Positions 47,766 to 58,499 of a DNA stretch of 64,000 nt are shown piece by piece (position 1 is the stretch's first letter; every line of letters begins with the position of its first letter). The DNA is from Phycomyces nitens. Taxonomy: Eukaryota; Mucoromycota; Mucoromycetes; Mucorales; Phycomycetaceae. The notes under the pieces are model-generated. The model was not told where the DNA came from and searched no databases. It saw nothing but the letters and a program-made list of their open reading frames with translations. Made by a program: the position numbers and the translations under genes. Location of the stretch: NCBI GenBank assembly GCA_022702545.1, contig JAHRBC010000001.1, forward strand, positions 2,046,001 to 2,110,000, given 5' to 3'.

Positions 47766-48845
47766 ATGAATCAACAAATCAACAACACGACATTACTGCC
47801 TGAGATTTCTTCTAAAAGCAAGAAAAAGACGGACAATGTTACACGCGCCATCATTGTACATGAGAGCATTGTAAATGGCACTAAGCAATGTGACATTGCC
47901 AGAAAGCTCAATGTTAGCAAGCTTGTTGTAACAAGAGTACTCAAGCACTACAAAAATACCGGCTCATACGAAAAAGTTAAGAACCCAGGCAGACCATTAA
48001 AGCTTACGGAGAGGGATGGAAGAGAGATTCTTCGGGAGATCATGAAGGATCCAACACAGACAATGTTAGCTTTGAGAAAGTCTGCTACCACACCTACATC
48101 AGCCAAGACTTTCCGTAAGTTTCTTCATAAACAAGGAATATACTCTAGGAGATTGATCAAAAAGCCTAAGATCTCCAAAGAAAATCAGAAAAAACGGTTG
48201 TAATGGGCAATGGCTCATCTCCATTGGAGCATCACAGAATGGAACTCCATCATCTGGTCTGATGAATCGCGCTTAAAGCTCCACGGAAGTGATGGACACC
48301 GAAGAGTCCTTCGGTACAACAATACTGGTCTTCTATCCACTTTCATCTCACCAACTATGAAGTATGGAGGTGGTTCTGTTATGGTTTGGGGATGTTTCTT
48401 TGGGAAGGGTGTCGGAGATTTAAAATTCGTGCCAGGGAAGATTGATTCCAAGAAGTATATCCAGACTTTAGAAGAGGGATATCTTCCTCCCCTTGCTAGA
48501 TTTAAGAAAAAATCAAGTTGGAGACGGTTCAGACTACAAGAGGACAATGCCAGCTGTCATGTGAGCAAGATGACTACGGCATGGAAGCAGCAGCACAGGC
48601 TGAAACTTTTGCCTGACTGGCCAGCCCAAAGCCCTGATCTCAATCCAATTGAGCACCTTTGAGACTATCTTGGAAAGAGAATCAGGTCCAGAAGATATAA
48701 ATTATACAGTTTATATTATATCAGACATGCTTTGGAGAGGGAATGGAGGCGTATTCCAAAGGAATAGTTGGAAAGCCTAATTTCCAGTATCCATAAAAGG
48801 TGCCAGGCAGTCATAGGTGCCAAAGGTGGTCCAACAAAGTATTAA
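47766..48845 (+). pseudogene. Tc1-family transposase with three nonsense codons
   Basis: Starts MNQQINNTTLLPEISSKSKK. HTH region: KQCDIARKLNVSKLVVTRVL with GRPLKL linker. Catalytic motifs are all present: IIWSDESRLKL (first Asp), RLQEDNASCHVSK (second Asp), SPDLNPIEHL (Glu). I count 35 residues between the second Asp and the Glu, one more than the usual 34. Stops: TAA before WAMAHLHW, TGA after NPIEHL (family residue Trp) and TAG before LESLISS. Each is one transition from a sense codon expected there (TGA from TGG; TAA and TAG from CAA and CAG). Ends AKGGPTKY. Dead in this copy, but recently so; could be moved by a functional relative. Confidence 0.92.
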
Positions 48846-48992
48846 TAAATAATCAATATTATTATATATTTTGAAAGACAACGCTCCTTTGTATTCACTC
48901 TGAGTTTTCTATACTCATTACATTATTTTTTTCCATCTTTTTTGATGTATGAATGTGAGGTTTTTTTTGTGAAGTTTTGCGGGCTATAAAAA

Positions 48993-49018
48993 GTTTCTTT
49001 AATTTCTCCCACTCAGTG
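48993..49018 (-). repeat. Right terminal inverted repeat
   Basis: Complement of the left repeat; followed by target TA. Confidence 0.95.
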
Positions 49019-49203
49019 TAGAACAGATAGACTATTTGGTTTACTAGTTGGATGTTAAAATATAAGAGATAATGTAGTTTGATAAGAATGGTCAAGAGAA
49101 AACATTTATAGAGTAACTATTATATTTCTTGATCGTATAAACACATGATCAATTGGAATAATAGTAATATTATCAATTCATATTGTACATTAATACAACA
49201 ATA

Positions 49204-49527
49204 TTAAGATGTAGAAATATTACAAATTTCAAAAATGAATTTGTTTTCTTGATCAAGATCGGAAGGATCCAAAATTATCTCGATGTCATCGTCTTCGTCT
49301 TCGTCGCAGAGATTATCGTACTCGAAGTCCATATCCGAGTTTGACGCAATCATAAGAGAAAGACTGTCTGATTCTAAGATTATTTTTAAAAAGAGAGTCA
49401 AGTTATTTTTTTTATTATAATTTTATACTTTACCTATTAATGAATCAGATCTTGGTCTCTTGCATGGGATAGTTGGTCTTGTTGAGACTTCAGTAGAAGA
49501 TTTAACTGAAAATGTTTGGCCGAACAT
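49204..49527 (-). CDS. Gene A4: small two-exon acidic protein
   Basis: Start MFGQTFSVKSS, basic patch CKRPRSDSLI, phase-1 intron (GTAAAG...CTTAG, about 49434-49375), then SDMDFEYDNL, EDDDIEIILDPSDLD, FIFEICN. Closest to A3 in sequence although it lies in the same orientation as A1/A2. Likely the A partner of B3, separated from it by the transposon. Confidence 0.62.
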
Positions 49528-52500
49528 TGTTATTAGCTTGTTGGCAAAAAGAGGAGTAAAGAGCTATAAGAAAACTTGTTGCTTGTTTATATAGAATGCA
49601 TTAGTGACTGTGAAGAGATTAAACTAAAGTGTCATATATTTCCATAAAGTGTCTTGCCTCGGAATTATCCTGGCTCATACGATTATTATCGAGCGTGCAT
49701 TTATTGCATGGCATATACGGCGATATACAGGCTATTAAAATATCTGCAATTACAAGTATAGGTCTTTATAATTTTGATTTATTAGTTAAACTATTAGCAA
49801 TAAATTATGAGATGTGATATATTATTAGGCATAATTATGTTAATGCATTGCTATTCAATTAAAGCATTGTTGGGACGATTTGGTCGGTTGGTAATCCGAG
49901 CCGTCGACATTATTAATCTCAATATTTCTCAGTAAGTATATTTAAAAGCATGTGAATAAAATGGGCACATCAAGATGAATTGGAAACCTTGTTTAATTTT
50001 AATATATAAAGAATCCCATATGAAACGGCTGGCATTTTATCTCGGGCATTTATAAAAAAAAAAGTCTAATTGTATATTTAGCACTGAAATAATGGTTAAT
50101 AATAATTATCAAGGGCTTTATTATCAGCTTTAAATCTATTGTTACGCTGACTAAGAGCAACCCCCCAACCCATATTTTTATTTCTTAATAGAAAATTGTT
50201 TTTTGTAATTCGTTTACTAATTTTTTTAAGAAAATACACTCATACCAATAATTATAGTGATCAATTAAAATTTCGTATAGACCCAATATTATATTTTTAT
50301 TTTTAAGATGTTTTTCTTGCTGGATATGCACCATGCCTCAAATTATTGACAAAAATTCTCATAAAAACCCAAAGAAGCTCTCGGGCTATAAAAGAAAGAT
50401 TTTAATCGGTAATATTCTTGTAAACTGATCATCTGCTTCCATTTATAAGAAGGCAGACATACTTTTAAAAGCATTGTTTGTTTAAATTAAGAATTATTTA
50501 CAAAACTTATTGCTAAACTTGGTAAATGTCATTTGGTTTATTAAATGAAAATTATCCTTTGAAATTCTTGGAGATTTTATGATCTTTGTGTTGTGACTGT
50601 GTAGAACAGTAATTTCCATTTTTCGACTTCGGCCTTTCTTTTCTCTTGTTGTACCTGTGAAGCACAGACCTCATTCTGATTATCCAAAAATGTTAAATCT
50701 ATAATCTTATCGTTCTTAAAGGTGTATTACTAGATTTACTTTGCTTAACCAAGATGACAAATTACCAGTCTCGTGTATCTACATCTATATTTTATCAATT
50801 TTATTCTACAATTTACTAGTATAAATATCCCAAAAACATCTATCAATAAAACACATCTAAAGTCTACTCTATTTTTTCGGTTTAATATACTTCAAGGAAG
50901 ATTCTGCTCTGCTCTTTGGCACTGATCGCACTGAGATTGAGAATCTGGAACTATACTACGAATTACTAGCTGTCGTTTGGATCAACTCGCTGAACCAAAC
51001 ATCGTACGTCACAGTATGAGACAATGGGACATTATCTATCCAAGTATAAAACTTGTGGAACCATTTTTGGACCTTTATGGTTTCTTTTTTGAACTACTTA
51101 GAAGCCGCAACTATTGAAAGTACATGCTACTAGAAAGTAATTGTCATTTTATTATGATTCCAAACAGACCAGCAGAAAAAGGTATTATGATCATTAGAGT
51201 GACGAGTTAAAATATATGCTTTCTCTCAAAGAGTAAAATATTAGAGTTTGACGCTACACAGCTAAAAGTATAAATGTTGTATAACCCTAAGAATCCAATT
51301 TGAGTGATTTTATATTATGATCTGAGGTTTTGTATAGGAAAAAGACGTTAACTGTTTGGAAACAATTAACACACTTAAGCAGTGTGTGTACATGAATTTT
51401 CTGAGAAAAGTATTCCTTTTATTTTTGTAGTACTCATTAAATAAAACAAGGAGTAGCTTAGCTATAAAGAAGATAATCCTTGATTCTACAGCTCAAATTT
51501 CGTAGAAAAATGAAAGATTGCTCAGTGTATCCCAGTAGTTGTAGAATCACAAAATAGCCCAGATCTCAGTCCTACAAAGACTTGTAGACATACCTTAATT
51601 AAATAGTAGTAAGGCCGTTACTATCTAAAAAAACACTTAAAGTCCTAGCTATTAAAAACAGACTTTTCTGCTATATAGATAGTCTCTACTATTTAGTAAT
51701 AGTAAATTATTGTTTTGGATAACAAAGTCTGTCCTAATCTGCAGAATAATTTTTGGAGATGTGTAACGTTAAAACATATAGCTTGTTTATAGATATATTT
51801 TGGTATTATTACATTTTTTTAAAATAGAATATATTCCTACTCTTATTAAATATAAATATAAATGATTTTAAAGTATCTTTTTATCTGCTCAATAGCTAAT
51901 AAATCCCGAGATATAAAATGTCTCGTATGAGATGTTGTGTAACTATGTTTTTTTAATGAGCCAAATAGACAATTTTAATTTCCCTATTGAAAGCTAATAA
52001 CTAAGATACCAGAGGTATCTTGTTAAATATTCATTGTATGGGAATAATTTAAAGAAGAGTGTTATGTTTGGTGTTTGAGTAGAAAGAAACAATTAGTACT
52101 TTGAGACTTTTTTATTGTGATTGAAGAGACATCAAGTCAAATTGAATTAGAATTGAACTGATTGAATAAATGATTGTATGAGCATTTATAGCTATTAAAA
52201 TATATTCAGTCACCCTGTATTATTAGTCCTCCTAATAATTACAGCAACAGTTAATTAGATACTTATTGGCAACATCTGATTGTGGGTTAGACATGTTCAT
52301 TTTGTCTTAGGTAGGAACTTTCTAAATAATAGTTTGTGTCAATCTTTGACAGGTCCAGCTATCTGGGCTCTTATATCAGTTTATTAAGTATTTAGCCATT
52401 CCAAATAAAACATGAGGATGAAAAAGTAAGAACACTAATTCTTTCTTTATAAGAAAAACTTTTATGACTTTGCTGTTGTATAAGCATATTATTTGGAACC

Positions 52501-53173
52501 AACGCCTACTCTACAATGACTTGCTTTTACCTAAATATGAATAAGCATTTAAAGAAACTTGCCCTTGTTATGTAAAATTAAACTTAGCTAGAGCTTATTT
52601 ATATGGTAATATTCTGGGGCAGATTAGCTTTTGTAATTATAACTTAATCTTATGTTGATTGCTTAAATTCTCATCAAAACATCCAAAACTATATTTTATT
52701 TTTCTAGTGCTTTAAATAGATGGACCCACAAGAAACTAAAAATTGTAATATAGAACGTACACGGTTTTTTTATCCAAGGTGTTTTATAAAAATATTTATT
52801 AAATAGTATTCAACTAATCAAAGATATATATATAATTTCTGATAAAGTAAAAAAAAATGTTGTTTAGAAATTTTATTTTGATACTTCTTTATAGACAAAC
52901 ACATACACATATCACAAATTATAAAGATCATTTGAATATTAATAAACGTTATACTAAAATCAAAAGTTAATATATATGATTTTTAATCCTGTCTTTACTT
53001 GAATTCTGGTATAAAAGCACAAGACCAAGAATATTTTAAGAAAAAAACAATTTCATAGTAAATTTATGAGTAAAGATATTCATAGCTATGCCCTATGCTT
53101 ATTGCAATTTTATTTCCTTTAAGTCTCTGAAATTACTTATTTTTTTACTTCTTTATGTAATATTAGATTTAAA

Positions 53174-53198
<25 letters not shown>
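49528..53198. other. AT-rich repeat compartment, middle part
   Basis: From 49,600 to about 50,290 it parallels the upstream flank of A2 (44,600-45,290). Beyond that I see one faint transposase relic (50,880-51,760) and otherwise low-complexity AT-rich DNA to the (TTA)n tract at 53174. Confidence 0.5.
50880..51760 (+). pseudogene. Possible very decayed Tc1-like transposase
   Basis: Fragments only: GTIFGPLWFLF around 51050 (like the family's V-W-G-x-F-x-G segment) and NSPDLSPTK at about 51556 (like S-P-D-L-N-P-I-E), in the right order and approximate distance, separated by many stops. No terminal repeats found. Confidence 0.33.

Positions 53199-53201
<3 letters not shown>
53174..53201. repeat. 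(TTA)n microsatellite
   Basis: Trinucleotide run ending at the stop codon of the minus-strand secreted-protein gene. Confidence 0.9.
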
Positions 53202-53204
<3 letters not shown>

Positions 53205-53646
53205 AGCTAAGTCTTTCTCTCTGTCCTTGATGTCCTCGTGAATTTTAGTACCAATACGTCCTCGTTTACCATTAAGTGGGTCATGAAGACCATCTTTTCC
53301 AATCTTAGAACCGTCTTCGAGTAAACCGGCAGGGGAAACTTCACGCTTGATATTCTTTGAAAGACCCAAAACATGGAGATCAACGTTGGAAGGTGCGATA
53401 TCAAATTTACGCTTTTTTACTTTAACAAATAAATAGATGGTCGTTAGTTGTGATGTTTTATTAAGCATGATCATTGATTTTTCTTTATTATTTATTACCT
53501 GTGTTTAAAGCAGGATTTGCAAAAGACACGGCAGATATCTCACTATTACGTGCGAGGCTGTCATCAGATACACCAATAGGAAGTGGACCGGCTTGGACCA
53601 AAGCAGCAAAAAATGCGAGAGCGATTGTAAGACTGTAAAGTTGCAT
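53199..53646 (-). CDS. Small secreted protein with dibasic sites, possible peptide precursor
   Basis: Two exons: 53646 to about 53500 and about 53420 to 53199, joined in phase 1 (AACACAG|GTAATA ... TTAAAG|TAAAAAAG). Signal peptide MQLYSLTIALAFFAALVQAG, then about 100 residues with no cysteine. Dibasic sites follow: VKKRKFD, NIKREVS and GKRGRIG, with the last segment Lys/Asp-rich (HEDIKDREKDLAH). KR sites in a small secreted protein are where Kex2-type proteases cut, so processing into peptides is plausible but inferred. No known family. Isolated in the repeat compartment. Confidence 0.7.
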
Positions 53647-55089
53647 GACTAAATGTTGATGATGATAGTAATGAATATGGATCAGCTGGTAATTGATGAG
53701 TTCAAGCTACAATCCTCTCGTTTTATACCATTCAATTTTGTTGCTTACTATTGTATATATTTATGTATAGTTTAAACTGATTACATGACTTGTGCAGCTA
53801 CCAGGGATAAGTATTTGAATGTATTTTGTAAAGCATGATTTAAGGGATACGAGTGCGCAGATCATGTTAGGGAGTATATGCGCGAATACACCATTATGAA
53901 TATTTTCAAAGATTCAATGATAGAAATATACACAATATACCACCTTTAGAAATAATATATTTTTATAGCAGAAATAATAGTGCTTTCTACAAAATATCCT
54001 AGAACCCAAACCAACCCAAATGTTCGATCGTATAAAAAGTATACCACCATGAATCATTTAATGATAACGATACTATTCTATCCATGACGTAGTATCCCTT
54101 GAAAACAGGTATATTATGTGAGATGTTGTAATCCACTATATTCTGCTACTTCTTGCCATCAAGGGTGTTATGTACATTTCCTTGGCATCGATTACGTTAT
54201 AAAGAGAGTCATGGTCTTTTTATGCAATAAAGAATTTTAAATTGACGTATCTGAAAGATAGTGTCATTATCCCCCTTTTTAAAAAATATAAAGAAAATTA
54301 GGTTATGCCTACAGAGAAGTTATCTACCCCTGTGTAGTTTTCTCCTAATACTAGTGGTATAATAGAGAACAATCTTGATTGGGTTTAAATAAAGTACTCT
54401 CTATGTATTTGATTGCTGGTTTTAATTGTTCTTGAGGGTTTTTAAGGAGGTTTTTGTTTTATAAAGCAGCTTTCAGTTGTCCAGAAAATAACAGTTGGTG
54501 AATTGGAAGTCAAAGATACGATACATGTTCTCTGAGCTACGCTTTATTTTCATATATAATATTAAACTTGGTAACATACACTACTTTATATATTTCTAAC
54601 TAACCAAGTGTTAATATGTAAACTCAATTTTTGGTAGGTATAATGCATAAGATAATGACTTTCTATCCTAGAGCAATCCTTTGTACCAAGGACGAAAATG
54701 TATAACCTTTTCGTCTTCCATTTAAGAAAGTATTTATCTTTAGAATCCTTTATCTTTGATTGATCTTTTCAGTCTTGCACCAAGTAGCCTCAACTGATGA
54801 TTGTTTTATTATATTGCAATATATTAATGACATAAAAGGGGATGAATAAAACTAAAAAGAAAAATGAAATGCTATTAACTTTTCCTTTTTTATGGAACTT
54901 CCTTTAAACATTAAAGTAGTTAGAAATTTAATTGCTGTGCTATGATGATGGCCAAGATATACTTCACAACTTATAGCTCTTGTACCCAACATCTATATCC
55001 TTGTATCACATATATTCGTCTTTTTGAAGTATATCTTTCTTTATAAATTGTAAGACAAACCAAATTTTTCTTTGAGATTTTTTAAAGAA
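53647..55089. other. AT-rich, no gene recognised
   Basis: Promoter side of the secreted-protein gene, then low-complexity sequence. No exon, RNA gene or transposon end supported. Confidence 0.45.
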
Positions 55090-56960
55090 ATCTTTTTGTT
55101 ACTCCTCAAGAACTGCAAGCCAGCTGAGCAGAAGGCTTCGACAACCTTGATGGCTTACAAGGATCTAATACTCAGTTATCGAGACTAGTATTTTTGGTGC
55201 TGTCCGTATGAATCAATTGACATGAAGTATGCTAATCAAATGTCCTATTATGCAACAAAAAAAAACCCTTGCCGCTTATCAAAATGGGATCAAGCGTCAA
55301 TTTGGAAATAAAATTCAAATGTTTCTTAACTTTGGCTTGAAAAATAATGGAGAAATCAAGAAAAATACAGAGACAGCGACAGCCATAAGAACAGTAATAA
55401 AGGGAATAAACAAGATCAAACAAGCAATCTCGTCGAGAAACATGAAGACATCCCTGAATGATTTCTTTCCTCTGCTCCACTTGATACGATTCATAATATT
55501 CTTGGCCTGTATTTGCCAGGCTCTTAATATTCAAAAAGCTCGGTCTATTACGAAACCAAAGCCAGTTCTCTGAAGCACACAAAATTGTACTACAGACTTT
55601 CACAAATGTGAAAAGTTCTCAAGATAAAACATTCAACTGTTTTCCATTACAAAATGGCTTTATATAATGTTTCATGAGAATCTATGGGCATATTCTAAAT
55701 ACTCTAACCTTAAATATTTTTATTATTAGCCACTTGGGTAAATAAGTAGTATGGGGAAGTTTTCTGGGTATTAAAGCTAAGGCAATGCCTAGGGAGAAGT
55801 AGAGGATATTAAGCTCAGAAGAATGTTATATACAGACGGTATTGGTGTGTCTGTACTGAAACATAACAGTAATATAAAGGTGCTTCTGGAAAAAAAAGTC
55901 GGTATCTTTGGCGAAAAATGAATTCCAATACGTCGATAATTTGGAGGAAGAGATGCTGCAAGCTGGTATTATAAAATGCGTCGTTTGTGACTATGAGCGC
56001 TGTACTTTACTTTATTTGATGCACAAAGGTAGCACTAAAAGAGAATCTACCTAGAGATATACAAGAAACCAAAAAGCTGTCGAAACAAAAGCAAAACCAT
56101 AAAGACAGATTGTATTATTGCAACTGATTTCTCCTTGTCTCAGTATAGTTCTTTGACAACTGACAAAGAAATGTCTATTAAATATTTTCAAGAAACGGCC
56201 AACGTTACCCCGACGATAAAAACATACTACACAAATAAAGATGATTCTACCAAAAAATATTGACATACCAATAGCCTACTTCCTTTCAGAAAAATAAAAC
56301 TTTCGATTTTCATTAACCGGCTGCAAGCAGGAAAATGCTTGGCCGAGAATATTTGGAAAAAAAAGTTTGGCAATGATGCTATACTGTTACTTGGTAACTG
56401 GTCGGCTGGACAAATTATATACTATAAACTCATCAGAGACAGCGAATTGCGTAAAATACTAACAAATGAAGGTTTCCAAGTATACCTAATTGGTGAGCTC
56501 AAGACATCCAGTATGTGCCCTACTTGTCAAAACGGAAAACTTCAACATTTAAAAAAAAATCAAAAATATAGACAAAATCGAAGAAGAAAAATCCTACAGT
56601 AGGTTGACATAGCCTTGCGAGGTAAATGGGTTTTATTAAAGGCGTATATGTATGAATGAATGAATGAATAAACAGATAAGCCATGGATTTTTATTTAGGG
56701 ACAATAACCACCAATGCTTAAAGCTGGTTATCGAATCTACCGAGTACACTACCCAGTCTTTTCTCTATCGTTTTTGGAACGGTTATATGACTACCATAAA
56801 CTTTGGGTATATTCTTTTTTTTGGCTTGCGTAGGAACAAAAAAAAAAGAAAACTCTGGTCAGTAGTAGTAGAGCCACTAAGAAACCAAACAATCCTGTGC
56901 AGTTATCGTTGTATTGATCCAAAAGGGGGGACCCACAATAATATAGTATAATATAATGGT
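55090..56960 (+). pseudogene. Decayed Fanzor (eukaryotic TnpB-related) nuclease gene
   Basis: Fragments in several frames follow the Fanzor order. KTLAAYQNGIKRQFGNKI (55.26 kb) resembles the N-terminal helical part and FPLQNGFI (55.65 kb) a later helical segment; TDGIGVSVL (55.84 kb) follows. VDNLEEEMLQAG then CVVCDYERCTLLYLMHK carry the RuvC-I Asp (codon 55989). Next come LSQYSSLTTDKEM and LLGNWSAGQ. VYLIGELKTSSMCPTCQ has the RuvC-II Glu (codon 56494) and the first zinc-ribbon Cys pair. HGFLFRDNNHQCLKL carries the RuvC-III Asp (codon 56700). Frameshifts and stops separate them, and the second Cys pair is not visible. Active Fanzors are RNA-guided DNA nucleases; this copy cannot be. No guide-RNA region or element ends identified. 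Confidence 0.72.
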
Positions 56961-57139
56961 TTATTGCTCTTTTAATCCAATTCTATTGTCTAGTAATAGT
57001 TCGTATTAATGCTCAAAAAGCTTATATTTCTTTTATGTTTGTCCCAGTCCGTTCTTCATTTTAGCCATAGTGATTTAAGAGGTGATGACAAGAAAACTAG
57101 TTTTTTTCATCTATTTTTTTTTTGAATAAATACCCAAGT

Positions 57140-57601
57140 GCTACTTCTGCTGCTGCCACAAAACAATTGGATAATCATGTTTGTGTGGTCTAGTGATGGG
57201 TTAGACACTATCATAAAGACCCCGAAAGCATTTTCGAAAAGAGAGAAACAGGTCGACGTCGTATTCTTGGAGACAATAACCAATTTATTTTGAATTACAT
57301 TGATGCCAATCTATCTGCTGTTGTAGCTAAAGTGGCAACAAACTGACCTGTATCTCTTCCTCTGAATTCTCCTAAACTAAATCCAATTGAGCGGTTTTGG
57401 CCAGTTGGCAAGAGCAAAGTGAAGAGAAATAAGTTCTTGGAAAAAGAAATGCCAATGACTAGAATTTTTGAAGCATGCGATAGCTTATATTTGAGTGATT
57501 ACAGAGCCTTTATTTTATATTCATTTGTACAAAAGAAAAGAAAGCCGGGAGGGGAGAAGGTGTTCATATCTGTCGTGAATGATGTTAAATTTTTGGAGTA
57601 A
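57140..57601 (+). pseudogene. Internally deleted DDE transposase (Tc1-like)
   Basis: An N-terminal HTH part (WWVRHYHKDPESIFEKRETG, GRRRILGDNNQFILNYIDA) runs directly into a C-terminal part (SPKLNPIERFWPVGKSKVKR, then FLEKEMPMTRIFEAC). The join near 57340 lacks the stretch that should carry the first two catalytic Asp residues, roughly 500 bp, while the third (Glu in NPIE) remains. Stop codons also occur. A different lineage from the 47.7-kb element. Confidence 0.75.
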
Positions 57602-58499
57602 AAAATATATCATGTGGATTAGATGTTCCTAATGATGAATTACGATTTTATAACCCATTTGAAAATAAGTTTCTTTTGTGGATACCATTAAACCGACACA
57701 ACGTAAACCAAGTCAAGAAATATATAAATTAGCAATAGTGTAAGGTACAAGTCAATACAAAGGATGGATGTGTGCTCCATTTACTTTTGACATTTTGGTA
57801 ATGTGAAGAGTAGATTAGAATCGACTGTTGCCAGTTTATTCGAGCTGTATGGATCGATAAATTCTATAGTCTCTACTGATTCAGAGTGCATTATTAATAG
57901 ACTTTGGTTTGGTGACTTTATTTGCTTAAGAAGAATGGTTCAAAAGCTGATTCTAGCTTGTAGATTGTGATGAGTAAAGAGTAAAGAAGTGATTGACAAC
58001 TAAAATCTTACAATTGATTAATGTGCAATCTTGTGACTCCCTTTGCTGTGTCGATTTACTGATACCGACATGCCCGTTTTGCTGTTGTTGAATTGTGTTA
58101 TCTGCATCTTCTGTAGGTGGAAATGTTGCTTTAATCTTAGGAGACACCTATAAAGTACAGGATGTTACACAAAATAATTTCACTGTTCCGCCAAAAAAAG
58201 CTTGAGTAGGACTACTTGGCTTTTGTCCGGCTCGCGTCTAGACATTCGGTCTTGTGTAACTCTGTCCCCTAAAAAAACGGTCCCCATTCTCTCTTCTCAA
58301 TACAATCACTTGTCTTTTTTCATAGAAAAATATCATGCAAAATTGGGAAAACATCTGTCCGAAATATCTCACTTTCACTTTTATTTAAATATATATATAT
58401 AAGAATAGGATAGTTATAAATTTTAATTTTCTCTCTATAAAATGAGTAATAAAATATTTTAAATTGTTCTTCTAAACATCTTTAAAGAGATTATTATAA
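57602..58499. other. Intergenic/relic region
   Basis: No intact gene. On the minus strand 58146-58010 reads SPKIKATFPPTEDADNTIQQ followed by a GTAAGA donor and preceded by a TTTATAG acceptor: a possible exon of unknown origin, perhaps part of the adjacent MULE. Confidence 0.4.

Larger units (their letters stand above)
47672..49018 (+). mobile_element. Tc1/mariner-family DNA transposon, almost complete
   Basis: About 1,347 bp with terminal inverted repeats starting CACTGAGTGGGAGAAATTAA at the left and its complement at the right (26 matching bases, to ...AAAGAAAC). It is flanked by TA on both sides (47670-47671 and 49019-49020), the family's target duplication. Carries one transposase gene, interrupted by three stop codons. 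It sits inside copy 3 of the A/B module, so it inserted after that module formed. Confidence 0.95.
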
